Positions 25,548-37,062 of a DNA stretch of 64,000 nt are shown one piece after another. Origin of the DNA: Pyrocephalus nanus. Taxonomy: Eukaryota; Chordata; Aves; Passeriformes; Tyrannidae. Both the position numbers and the translations under genes were made by a program. Where the stretch lies: NCBI GenBank assembly GCA_038380795.1, contig CM076267.1, forward strand, positions 20,048,001 through 20,112,000. Direction: 5' to 3'. The notes under the pieces were generated by a model. It saw nothing but the letters and a program-made list of their open reading frames with translations. It searched no databases and had not been told where the DNA came from. How positions within the stretch are numbered: position 1 is the first letter of the stretch; every line of letters starts with the position of its first letter.

Positions 25548-28500
25548 TTATCTCCGAAATGCTTGATCCTGACGAAAAGCAGTTTCTCTCTGAGCATCGT
25601 AGTCCAAGTCTGCTTGCTTTTCCTGCTGTTTTTTTGCCTGCTTTTCAGCCTGTTGAAGAGACGGGAATAAAAAGACTTAATATTTTGTTCTCAACATCAC
25701 TGTCCTGTAAAGCTTAGAGAGGGTAAAAGCTTACAGGAGATCTACAGTTGTATTAGTTGATACTTGGCAAGTATCATCCCTCCCCCTTCTCTCCCCTACT
25801 GCACCCCCCACAAAAAAAGTACATTAAACAGATGAGTGAACGTCTGTATTAGCTGCTCCTTTTTGGTGACCTGCCCAGAAGATATGAGAGGACAGCAGTG
25901 CATGGTTGAAAAAATGGTATAATGGCACAGGCAGGACAGGATGTGGTCTGCCATTGTTGATCTCTTATTACAAGCCCTGCCAGCTAATAATCCTCCCTGG
26001 CCAGCGGGGCCAAGTCAGCCTGGAAGAGGCTTCTGTTCTACTGCTCTAAGGAGGCTCGTAAACCTCTGAAAGAGGTGCATCATCGTTGTCAAGTTCTGAG
26101 CAGCAGCTTCCTCACTGCACAAAGAAGCCCCTTGTGGGCCATGCTAACTGCATGGGTACAGAGTCAGTCATCTCCAACGTGAGCAGCTGCAGTGCATACA
26201 GGTAAAAACCAAAGATGCACGTCACACCCACACCAAGCTTCCTCTCTCTCTCCCACCCACGTGATCTAGTATTATGGGTTTAGAAGAGTGATTCTTTCTG
26301 AAAAGGTTGACAGGGTACAGCTCTTCTATTTACCATTTGCTGGATCTGAAATTTCTGTACTTCCATGTTTGCATCACGCTGTCTTTGTTTCTTGGCCTTT
26401 TCCATTTCCTGATAGATGCCATCTTCTGTCATCCACTGATTACGATCCTTCTCATTCTCTTCTTTTTCCTGTCTCTCCTTTTCCTCTTTCATCTTCATCT
26501 GTAGTTTACAAAACACACATAAAAAGTTAACCAAGGAGTGTCCTGCTAAGCTGAAAGTCGTATCTCTCAGCAGTAGCAGCCCTGTATCAGCACTCCAAGA
26601 AGCACTGTCAATGTGGCTGCCCAGTCTCCAAGCCCAGGGTTTTCAGCAGCCCTGGCAGATGTGCACCCAACATGGAAGTGGAAAAGGGAGAGGGGACCCC
26701 AGGAAAGATATGGAAAGATATCAGTGGACTTGATGAAGGCTGCTGATGCATGGCACCAGAGCCAGCTGTGATCTGGGCCAGGCTCCTCGGCTGGAGTAAG
26801 CAGCAGTTATATCAGCCCAGGTTTCTTACCACAGTGGCTCTGTGTTCAGCAATAGATTCAATGGCAGCCTTTTGTCTTGCTTCTTTCTCTTTGTTTTTCA
26901 CTTGGTATTCAGCTTCTACCTCTGCAGCTCCTCTAGCAAGACGATCATCTTCGATCTTAAACGTCTCATTCATCTGTGCAGATAGTTTTTCAAAAGCTTT
27001 GTCCTTATCCTTCTGCATCAGCCTGCGGGAGAACACGAGCTGCTGTAACACACCAGGATACCTGAGGCACTGCTCCTAACAACACCAGCAATCTCACCTC
27101 CACCCCCAACAGCACCAATTCCTGCTGAAACTGGTAGGCATTTTTTCTGCACCTTCTACTTCAAATTTTAATTACAGAAAAATTGCTTGCATTGAACTTC
27201 TGATTTTGCGATATAACAATTGAGAGTAATGTTTTTCACATAAATTGCAAGTTTGAATCTTAACACTGAAACCTGTATCCCTAGACCCACCTGTTAGTCT
27301 CTGCATCTTTTTCTCTTGCCAGATCAGCCATCATTTCTTTACCTTTAATATAAGCCTTAATCCGATCATCATCTTTGTCTTCTTTTTGTTTCTCTTCAGC
27401 TTTAATTACTTTCTGTTCAGCTACATATTCCTGTTTAAATGGAAAGCTACTTTAATTTTCATGTAGAATAAGATTTTGGAAACATGAACTGAAAAAAATT
27501 GTAACAAAGACTTCAGGCCTCTCTATAATGTCAAGTTCTTTGTATCAGTGAAGAAGCTATAGAAGATAGAAACCCAGAGATGAAAGAGAATTCTCGTGAC
27601 CTACTTTTGACAAATTACAACAAAAGTAAAATTAGTGTGTGGTTGCAGCCCCAACCACAGTATCTTTATATTCTTTCCTCTACTTCCCAGCAGTTCCAAC
27701 TGTATTATTTCCAGCCCATTCACACAGTGCAGATTCTGAAGGGCTCAAATAGTACAAATCCATAGAACCATCCAAATGTAAAGCACAGGGTATTTTGTAA
27801 TGGCAGTTGTATAGCTTGGCAGTACGTATAGCTTTTATTGCATACAAAGTTTGGGGAAACAGGATAAAAGTTGTATTTTGGGGTGAGGAGTATGAGGGGA
27901 TAAAAAGCAAGTAGGGTTTTAGTAAGATTTCTCTCCTCTTACACTCTCTTATGGCAGTGAATCATCACAGTACCTCCACTTTAGTCTCCCTGCTCAAGCA
28001 GGCACAGGCAGGGAGGGAAACAGTAGGCATGGCAAGTAGGTCATCACCAATCATAAATGGAAAGACAAGTTTAAAAGATACTGTCATAGTCAGGCTATTA
28101 CCTCTTTTAACAAGCAAAAGTGGGCTTAAAACAGAACAATTACATCTATTTCTCAAGTCAAGGATGATCTCCTTGCTGTCTCTAGCAGACTTTTTTCATT
28201 GTAGACCAGCCAAAGCTCAGGTGCCACATAAAATCTTTCAAGAGGCCTTTCTCAAAAGCACAGAGTAAAGACATGGCCTGCAACTGGCAGGGGAGGCATT
28301 TGATCCCACGCTGCTGAAGGTACCAGCACAGCCCCTGTTGCCTGCAGACTGCTCGATCTGTGGGCTGAGTGCAACCATCACAGCCAAAGTGAAACAAGCA
28401 TTTTGGACTGTCTGCTTTCCTGTTACTTACGTGATGCTGCCTCTGGCGTTCAACCTTTTCCTCCTGATCCTTTTCTCTTCCTCTCTGAATTTCCAGGTGG

Positions 28501-29474
28501 TACAATTGGGTTGATCTCTGTATTTGTTCCCCTTCTCTTTTGTTTTCTAGCTTGGCCAGATCTGCTTTATCCTTGTGCTCCTTTATTCTAAATTGGAAAA
28601 GGGAAGTGAATAAACGAGCTACAGGCTGTGTGAAGTAAAGATGAACAGATACAGATTCTGCACATCTACAGGTACTTTAATATTAAAAAATGGTACTTTG
28701 AAGAGAAAGTAGAATGTCAGAGATCAAAACTAGAATCACAGTTTTTATAAGCTAGCTCCAAATTCTTTGGCCAAAGCTCAGTCCTAGTCTGAGGGTGCTG
28801 GTCTATACTAGCAAAAGCAAACATGACCAGCATATAGACTCAAATATAATATTGAATTTGATTAGCCTGTTTAATTGTTAGCCCACTCTCTGTACAACGT
28901 GGGCCTTTGCCATCTAGCTGTGTTCCAAGCAATGCCACAGCACTGTGCAAGACATGGCCATCATGCCTATGCTAGCTAGATGTGTGAAGGCTTCCGGGCT
29001 GGGGGAAGCAGCAATAACAAAGGATTTTGCCGCTTGCTTGCAGTGCCAGAATTTCGAGTCTTGTTTAATTTATAAGAATAGACATAGCCCCTGACAGCAA
29101 GAGACATTTCTGAAGCTGGAGAACAATTACGGAGGAACCAGAGGGTGAGGAGAGGTGATGAGTTTCAGTCTGACCAGGGGGCGAGGGTGATGCGAAAGCA
29201 TTGTTCGAAGGCAGTGAGTCACGCAGCCCCGAGCACGGCATCGGTGGGCGCGGCCGGGCAGCTCCGCCGACCCGGGTTAGCGCCAAGCAGCCCCCGGTCC
29301 CGCCGCGCTGGGCTGGCCGCGGGAAGGTTTCTAACCCAAACCCGCCCCCCTCCCCGGGCCCCGCCGCCGGACTCACTGCGCCAGCTGCTCCTGGGCCACG
29401 GCCCGGCGGTCCAAGTAGCGGCCGCGCTCCAGCTCTGCCTCCCGGCGGGCGACGTCCGGCCCATCGAGGTCCAT
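25548..29474 (-). CDS. CFAP210-like tandem paralogue, N- and C-terminally shortened, 284 aa
   Basis: Six coding exons on the minus strand: 29377-29474, 28431-28587, 27291-27430, 26830-27022, 26334-26498, 25548-25649. All have GT/AG borders and continuous phase, giving 285 codons including TAA. Exons 2-5 have exactly the same lengths and phases as CFAP210 exons 5-8 (157, 140, 193, 165 bp) and align along their whole length, so this is a genomic duplicate rather than a retrocopy. The product is one long charged coiled coil of the trichohyalin/plectin-homology type, like CFAP210, a microtubule inner protein of ciliary doublets. It lacks the part encoded by CFAP210 exons 1-3 and most of exon 4, and ends about 40 residues early. 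Exon 1 starts in a CpG island. The intact frame and splice sites argue for a working gene; expression is inferred, not shown. No name is assigned. Confidence 0.82.
26457..26893 (-). repeat. Near-identical tract shared with CFAP210 (copy in paralogue)
   Basis: Matches 32317-32753 at a constant offset of 5860 bases. By eye only two differences were found, both inside the intron (near 26,520 and 26,808). It covers the 5' part of paralogue exon 5, the complete 331-bp intron and the 3' part of exon 4. Identity stops abruptly at both ends. Confidence 0.9.
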
Positions 29475-30060
29475 CGTCGGCCCTCCCTCACCGCCCCTCC
29501 GAGAAACTGCCGAGGGAGAACGAGGGATCCTCAGCGGTGCCCCAGTTGTCCCAGGGAGTCTGGGCCCCTTCTCCCGCCCCGCACAAAGGCTGCGACCGCC
29601 GCCCTCCCCGCGTTCCAGGCGGGCGGAGCAGGCGGGGGCCGCAGGCGCCAGAGCAGCGCGGGGCGGTGCGTGAGGGGCGCTGGAGCTGGAGCGGCACCGC
29701 GCCCAGCCCCGCCCCGGGACCTGTCGGCGAGGGCGGGAGGGAGGAAGGAAGCAAGGCGGAGCTGCTGGTCGGACCGTTCTCCGCAGCCGGTTCGTGAGCT
29801 ACTCGTTTGCCCTCGGTAAGAGGCTGAAACGCTCCCCCCGCCTCTGTCCCTCTGCCCTGGCCGCGCCAGCCCCGCTCCCCGCAGGGGCTGCGGTGATGGG
29901 GCCCGGCCGGGCTCCGGGCGCTGCTGCGCCTCGCACCACTTTCACCCCGCCAGGCCTGCCTGTAGCTCGGCTGGGAGCCCTTGGCGGGCCTGGGAGCTGG
30001 GTGAGGAGGTCGGTCCTCCCTCTCCTTCCAAAAGTTCCTCCCTTGCCCTGCCTGGAAGAG
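29200..30060. promoter_or_regulatory. CpG island / promoter of the CFAP210-like gene
   Basis: Abrupt change to GC-rich, CpG-dense sequence on both sides of the first coding exon (29377-29474, minus). Long open frames on both strands here come from lack of stop codons in GC-rich DNA. The island extends about 600 bases upstream of the ATG, so a start site within 29,475-29,800 is likely. A divergent transcript on the plus strand is possible but no plus-strand exon is supported. Confidence 0.7.
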
Positions 30061-31464
30061 ACTCCTCAAGGAGGTGACTGCTGCACCCGGGCAGTAGGAC
30101 ACTCACCTACGCCCGGCATTTTTACACTGTAGGGGGAGGTAAAACCACTTCTGCGTGGTCCTCAAGCCTGCAGGAGGGACCTCGCCTCCCGGGTGGCCCC
30201 ACATCTTTCCCGTGCTTTCTGCAGGGCCTGTTGCTTTCTGAAGCCAGACTGAAACTCGAGGACACATAACAGACCCATTTTCCAAACTAAAATACTGGCA
30301 AGTGTCCTTTGTATAAAACTCTTCTAATTTGGGTTTAGGGAGGTTTTAGGATTTGCATAATTTTCTAGTCTGGCCAACAGAGACTCTCCGCTGTGGGGCT
30401 GGAACACAAGGCTGTGTGCAACACAGCAAAGCTTCAAGTTTCTTGGACTTTGTTTCCAGTAGACACCGGGATAGGGGGATACCCTGTTTAAAGCCTAGGG
30501 TACTTGTGGAGGAAGTCATTACAGGAAACCCTAACTGTCCAAGGCAAGAAAATGATGTTAACATTTCAGCAAAGAAACTAAGCTTAAGAAGGGAGATGTG
30601 TCGGTGGCTTGGGTGTTAGAGGAATCTGAGAAACAAATTTACATTGGATCTATTTACCATAGTTTGAATCATTGTTAGGCTTTTTGAAAGACCAGCCCAA
30701 CTATGTTGTCTCCTGTTGACGTGCTCTTTTTGTAGTCACTATTTACAGCTATATTGGGATCTATTTTCCTCCTTTATGACTTTTTAAGGGCTGTGAACAA
30801 ATCACATTAATATTTTCATGCCATAAAACCAATGTATAGCATATTTGTTTTATAGAGGTAGTTGCAAAATACTACAAAACCTGCATACCATAGCTATTCT
30901 AACTTTCATGTATGTTCTCTTTTTTCTTCCCCTGTAGTTGTTTTGGTTTGGTCTTTTCTGTTATGTGGAATACCTCACTGGAAGTAGGCTAGAGAAAAAT
31001 GTGACCTTTTACACTAGGAATTCATATCACAGACCTGAAAAACCTGGGACAGTGAATTTTTAGAGCAATGAATATTAAAAATATAGCAGTAGTAGTGAGC
31101 TTTTGACTAGAATGTGTTACAATGACAGTCAATTATATAGCATGCATTTTTGTCTCAAGTTTGTGAACTAACGTTCATGAAATACAAGCTGGGGATTTTT
31201 GGGAATATAGCCAGTTATATGGCAGTCTTTTTTTTTTTTCCCCAGATGGACTTAGAGATTCATAGTTGAATTTGATACAAATCATTTACAGTTTAACTCT
31301 GCTTTTACAGTACAAAAAGGGGTTTTTTTTAACTTGAAAATGGCTTCTGCCTTTTCTTGCTGGATAGTTTAAATGTTATTTCATGTTTTTAACTTCTCGA
31401 GTGGTATTACACCTGCAACAAGGTAACTGGGTCCCAGCAACATCATATGCTTGGAAAGTAGTAT
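29820..31464. other. Interval between the two CFAP210 copies
   Basis: After the CpG island ends near 30,100 the sequence becomes AT-rich. No exon or repeat family was recognised. It should contain the 3' UTR or downstream flank of CFAP210 (minus strand) and the upstream flank of the paralogue, and so the junction of the tandem duplication. Confidence 0.6.
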
Positions 31465-31469
31465 TTATT
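31464..31469 (-). terminator. CFAP210: AATAAA overlapping the CFAP210 stop codon
   Basis: The last codons read AAG AAA TAA ATA on the minus strand, so the hexamer AATAAA spans the stop. It could act as a poly(A) signal and give a 3' UTR of only a few bases; a more distal signal may be used instead. Confidence 0.4.
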
Positions 31470-34400
31470 TCTTCTCTTCTCCGAAAAATGGCCCCTGTCC
31501 CAGTCCTCTTCCATCTTTGCATACTTTCAGAAGAGGGTAAAGATGATGTGTAGTCTTGGACTCTGATTCAATCACTTGCTTTGCATAGCTCTGAAATTCA
31601 CGCTCTTTACCAAGTGCAATAGCTTCTTTCTCAGCTTCGTAGTCCAATTCTGCTTGTTTTTCCTGCTGTCGTTTTGCCTGCTTTTCAGCCTGATGAAGAA
31701 AAGGGAATAACGAAGATTAGTATTTTGTTTTCAACATCACTATCTTGTAAAGCTTAGGGAGGGTAAAAGCTTATAGGAGATCTGTGGCACTGTTAGCTGA
31801 TACTTGGCACTTGTCATCCCTCCCCACTTCTCTTCCCTGGTGTATCCCCGCAAAAGGGTACATTAAATAGCTGAGTGAACATCAGCATTAGCTACTGCTC
31901 TTTGGTGACCTGCCCAGAAGACACAGGAGAGTAGCAGTAGAACATCATGGCACAGAAAAGGATGTGATCTGTCATTGCAAACCAGCCTTGACTTGCACCA
32001 ATGCTCTGAGGAGGCTGCTCCCCAACACCAGTATATGCAGAGCACATACGATTTAAAGAAAAACACCCAACAAACAAAAAAGCCCAAAAAACCCAGCAAG
32101 CTTCATTTCTTCCTCTCAGCATGAACTAGTGCTGTTGGTTTAGATGAGTGTTTCTTTCTGAAAAGGTTGACAGGATACAGCTCTTCTATTTACCATTTGC
32201 TGGATCTGAAATTTCTGTACTTCTATGTTTGTGCCATGTCGTCCTTCTTTCTTGGCTTTTTCCATTTCCTGGTAGACACGGGCATTTTCCATTAACACAT
32301 CACGTTCTTTTTCAGCCTCTTCTTTTTCCTGTCTCTCCTTTTCCTCTTTCATCTTCATCTGTAGTTTACAAAACACACACAAAAAGTTAACCAAGGAGTG
32401 TCCTGCTAAGCTGAAAGTCGTATCTCTCAGCAGTAGCAGCCCTGTATCAGCACTCCAAGAAGCACTGTCAATGTGGCTGCCCAGTCTCCAAGCCCAGGGT
32501 TTTCAGCAGCCCTGGCAGATGTGCACCCAACATGGAAGTGGAAAAGGGAGAGGGGACCCCAGGAAAGATATGGAAAGATATCAGTGGACTTGATGAAGGC
32601 TGCTGATGCATGGCACCAGAGCCAGCTGTGATCTGGGCCAGGCTCCTCGGCTGGAGTAAGCAGCAGTAATATCAGCCCAGGTTTCTTACCACAGTGGCTC
32701 TGTGTTCAGCAATAGATTCAATGGCAGCCTTTTGTCTTGCTTCTTTCTCTTTGCGTTTATTTTCTTCTGCAGCTTCTATTTTTGCAACATCTCTAGCAAG
32801 TCGATCGTCTTCCATCTTTAATCCCTCACTCAGTTGTTTAGCTAATTGATTAACGATTCTGTCCTGATGTTCCTGTATTTTTCTGCAGAAGAACATGAGC
32901 TACCATAACTCACCAGGGTAACACACCTGGGTCTACCTGAACCTACCAAACTCAGCAATGCTGCTTCTAGTCTTCTCTTGCCACAGAGGCTGGCCCACCC
33001 ACCCAACTCATTGATCAACTTGTGTTCCTCCTGTTTGTTCTTTTTAATATTATCTTATTTAGCAAATAAACATTCCCTGTATTCATGTAACAACGGCTTT
33101 CTGTTGCAATAATGGGCTCAGTGAGGAGTCCACCTAGCACCTTGCCATCATAAGAGAAATTTTGGGAGTATTGGACAAAAGCAGGAAGAGAATGAAACTC
33201 TCAGTGGTATCATCATGTTGTACGTTCAGTGTTAAATTGATAAACTATCTCCCTGTAATAAGAACCCAATGTAATTGATTAATTACAGTCAAATAATTTT
33301 TCTCGATCTGACTCAGAGAAATTTAGCTTATACTCAAAAATATTTTTGTCAAGGATCTTAATTGTCTTTAATTTTTGAGGAGGTTGGAGGCTTGGCAGGC
33401 CATAAGATAAGACTGTTCCCAATACACTGGTGTAAAGCTTTGTATTTCCCTAAGCCTTTGTACTTTGGAGGGTGGAGAGATTGCTCCCTAGCACACTTAG
33501 TACTAAGGAACCTATGAAGGAATTTCCTTTTTTCTCCTGAATTCCCTACTCTCTCTACCAATAGACTGTTGATTTGTGTTACGTCTTTGGTCTGAAAGCT
33601 CTGACTACAGTATAATTTTTAGTTTATTTACAGTTTAGCTTTGTACCCACCTACGCATTTCAGCTTCTTTCTTTTTTCTCATCCGGTCAATAGCTTGCTT
33701 TGCTTTGAAATGAGCATTGATCCGATCATCTTCTTCCATTTGTTTTTGTTCCTCTATTGCTTTGATTATTTTCTGGTCAGCTATGTATTCCTGTATGGGC
33801 AAAACAGTCCTGATGTAACACGTAAAGTTTGGAATATCTGGGCCTGGGGTAGCAGCTTAAGAAGGATCACTCCCTGTTCTCTCTCCTCATGTTTCTTTCA
33901 AAGGGAGAAGAGGGGAAAGGCTTTTCAGAACTTCCACTTATGCCCTATTCAAACATGCATGAAGAGGAGATGGCAGATGTGAGGCAGCGGAAGGGGAACT
34001 GAGCATCAAACAGCTGCTTCTCCAGCATATTGCATAGACACTGCTGTGCAGTACAGACAGCATTATCCAATGCTCCCATTCATAGACATGGGAAAGTGGG
34101 ACAGTGGGAGGCATGGGACTGTCCAACCCCCACCAGCAGCCACGAAGACCATACTGCTCCTGGCCCAAACTCTTCCAAAACTCTCCCAGTCTAAGAGCTT
34201 AATCCAAAACATAGCTGAAAAGGAGTTTTCTATACTTTTATGTAAAAAAACAACTGTCTTTTGCATTCTGTCCAGAACTGTTATAAGGCACTTCTAGTTT
34301 GTACTTAGTAAGATGCTGTTAAAGATGAAATGAGAAGACAGCAGGTTTTCACTAAATTTCTAAATGTCTCCAATCATAAGCAGAAAGTCTAATTAAAAAG

Positions 34401-37062
34401 ATATGTTCAGTCTCAGGCTATTCCCTCTTTCTAACAACAAAAAATGGGCTTAGAACAGCAGGGATGTGAAACTTAAATTCAAGTCAAGAAGAATATTTCT
34501 TCACATCTGCAGCCAAATCCTTAATCATATACAAGTCAAAACATCAGGTGCCAACATCCCTTCAGATGAGGGAAAAGAAAAGCCTCCAAGAGGCCTTTCT
34601 CAAAAGCAAAGAGTAAAGACATGGCCTGCAACTGGCAGGGGAGGCATTTGATCTCCTGCTCCTGAAGCTGTTGGCAAACTGTTGCCAGGAGGCCCACTTA
34701 TTTGTGGGCTGAGTGCAACCATCACAGCCGAGGTGAAACGAGCCTTTTGAACCGTCTGCTTTCCTGTTACTTACGTGATACAGCCTCCGGCGTTCAGCTC
34801 TTTGCTCCTGTTCCTTTTCCTTTCTTCTCTGAATTTCCAGTTGGTGCAGTTGACTCAATCTCTCTAGTTCTTCTGCTTCTCTTTTGACTTCTAGCCTGGC
34901 CAGATCTGCCTGATGCTCGTGCTCCTTTATTCTGAATTGGAAAAAGGTGAAAAAAAAATTGTAGAATGTATTTGTGATAAGAGTTTAAGTAAATAATAAA
35001 GTAGGGTTGCTTTTAATTATTACTTACTGTTCCAGCTGATATTTGCGTAGTGCCTTCTCATTCATATAATGCTGCTGTTCCTTTTCTTGCTCTCTGAGAA
35101 CGTATTCTTTGAATTGACGTTCCTCTTCTTCACGTTCTTTCTTTTTGTTAACAACTGTCTTCAACTTTTGAAATTCAACTTGAGCATCTCTTTCTTTTAG
35201 GACCTCAGTAAGTAGAAGGGCACTCTGCAAGAGAACATTTAAAGTGATTTGTGTGTTCAGAAGTCTTTAAAGACATTCAGTACAATTTGAATTTAAAAAC
35301 TGTAAGTTGTCAACAAACGTGGAACTGTTTCATTCTGTCGTTCTGATAGGATAGGTAGGTTTTTGCATGATCAATAATCTCCTTCCGTTTTGCTGCTCGG
35401 AACTTTGCTTCTTCCAAATCAATTAACCTTCTTTTTTCCTCTTCCCTTTCTTCACGTAATTTTTTGGCTTTAAGTTTCTCTTGTGCTAGGCTCTGTAGTG
35501 CAGACAAAATCAGAAATCACATTTAAATCTTGGGTAATTTTTTTTTGTTTAAATTTGCATTTTAGCTTTAATTTTAAAAATATAAATGTTTATGTTAGGT
35601 ATTAAATATATTTAAATGGAGTTTTGTTAATATACGTATTCAAAAGTAAATGTCTAACAGAGTAGAGCTAGAAATTAGTGTTTTGATATATATATATGAA
35701 AATGACTACCCTTGTTTACAAATGTATCTTGTACTTACTACAGTGGCATTAGGTTGGTCTTTTGCAGCAGCTTTGGAGCCTAAGTGCATTTCTTCCTGTT
35801 CTTTCTTCTCATCGAGGTTGTGTGCTGCTTCTTTGCTGCTGTCCTGAATCCTTTTCCATTCTGCTTTTGGCAATATAATTACCTGACGAAGATCTGCATC
35901 ATTTGGAAGGAAATACTCATCTGGAACAGTATTTTCTTCCAAATGATGAGGTGCTGTGCAGAGGGAAGAAAAAATACTGAGGTTACTTGATATCAGAAAA
36001 TCCAATATTCAGATGTGTATCAGGATTTGAATTCTCACATAGTAACCATACTAAGTTATGCTCTTCATCCCCATACCCCAAAGCTAAGACAGGATACCTG
36101 CATCTGTAGTCTGACTAGGGCCAGTGCATGTACTTGGACTGTGGCACTGACTGACTGAACTGTTTGTATGTCCCTTTGCCTGTCTGTGTGTATGTACAGG
36201 TTTGGCTTGCAGCAACTCACATTTTCCAGGCGGTACTTGGGCATGATTCTGAGAACAGCAGGGACCAGAGACCATTCCCAAAAGGAAAGTGAGAATATTG
36301 GTAAAACCATTCCACTGGCTGGATGAGGCAGCAGTTTGAGCACAGGCTGTCTACCCTTGTCCTGCACACTCATCATATTTACTGAAATAGATCAGTTGTA
36401 GAACGTTTTCTTGATTTGTTGGCAAGATTAGCATTTCTCCATTGCACTAGGCTTACATACATAAATGTATGTTTTCTAGATGATCACTAGATCAGCTAGA
36501 CGCTCTTTCAAGTGTCACCACCATTTTTGGAGGCAGTGGCACTCTGCACGGAGTGGTGTCCAGTAGAAATTCTATGTTTGTCTAATTTGCCACAGACTGA
36601 CACGCCGTGTCCGAGGGGTAAGGAGGCTTTCTCTTATACTGACACTGATGTCAAAGGCTGTTTCCCAGATGCCGTGTTGCTAATCTGTTTGTCTCACGAT
36701 AGGGACCAGATGTGGTCCTCTCCCCCTGTCCTGGGTGAAGGCAGCCTTGCCAAAAGTAAAGGTGCACTGAGGTTGCTGCTTCCTGCAAGCAGGGAACAGC
36801 CAAGCACCTCGTTCTTCCCCAGCTGCTGCCGTGGGAGCTCACGGGGACCTGCGCTGGGGTCAGGCAGTTCTTGGGGCAGAACTGCCCGTCCTGCCGTGTG
36901 CAGCGGGGGGAGCTTTGGGGGCAGTCACGATGGGCACCCCCACAGCCCCCCGGGGCCGTGCGCTGCCCTCCCTCCGGTGGCGGTGCCCGCGGGGGAGCGG
37001 CACTCACGGCCGCTCGCCCGCCGCCGCCTCCCCGCCGCCATCGCCGCGGGCCGCGCCGCCAT
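31465..37062 (-). CDS. CFAP210: CFAP210 (CCDC173), cilia- and flagella-associated protein 210
   Basis: Microtubule inner protein of motile-cilium doublets (known for the family). Nine coding exons on the minus strand: 37008-37062, 35739-35953, 35319-35492, 35028-35224, 34775-34931, 33651-33790, 32690-32882, 32194-32358, 31465-31689. GT/AG borders and phases join to 507 codons, giving 506 aa; human is about 550. Exon 1 is very GC-rich and codes an Ala/Arg-rich start; a second in-frame ATG seven codons on could also serve. From exon 2 on the protein is almost entirely charged helix with Lys/Glu/Arg heptads, no membrane segment or signal peptide. Motifs such as EYFLPNDADLRQV and LPKAEWKRIQDS in exon 2 fix the assignment, together with position next to PHOSPHO2. 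The exon 3 donor is GTTTGT, weaker than the others. The 3' half is duplicated at 25.5-28.6 kb. Confidence 0.93.
32317..32753 (-). repeat. CFAP210: Near-identical tract shared with the paralogue (copy in CFAP210)
   Basis: Partner of 26457-26893. Covers the 5' part of CFAP210 exon 8, all of the 331-bp intron before it and the 3' part of exon 7. The amino acids it encodes are the same in both genes, whereas the rest of these two exons differs at many residues. Confidence 0.9.

Noticed and set aside
29145..30132. Overlapping open frames of 100-220 codons on both strands
   Set aside because: Lie in the CpG island of the CFAP210-like gene; no splice signals, similarity or codon bias. Only the 98-bp exon at 29377-29474 is supported.
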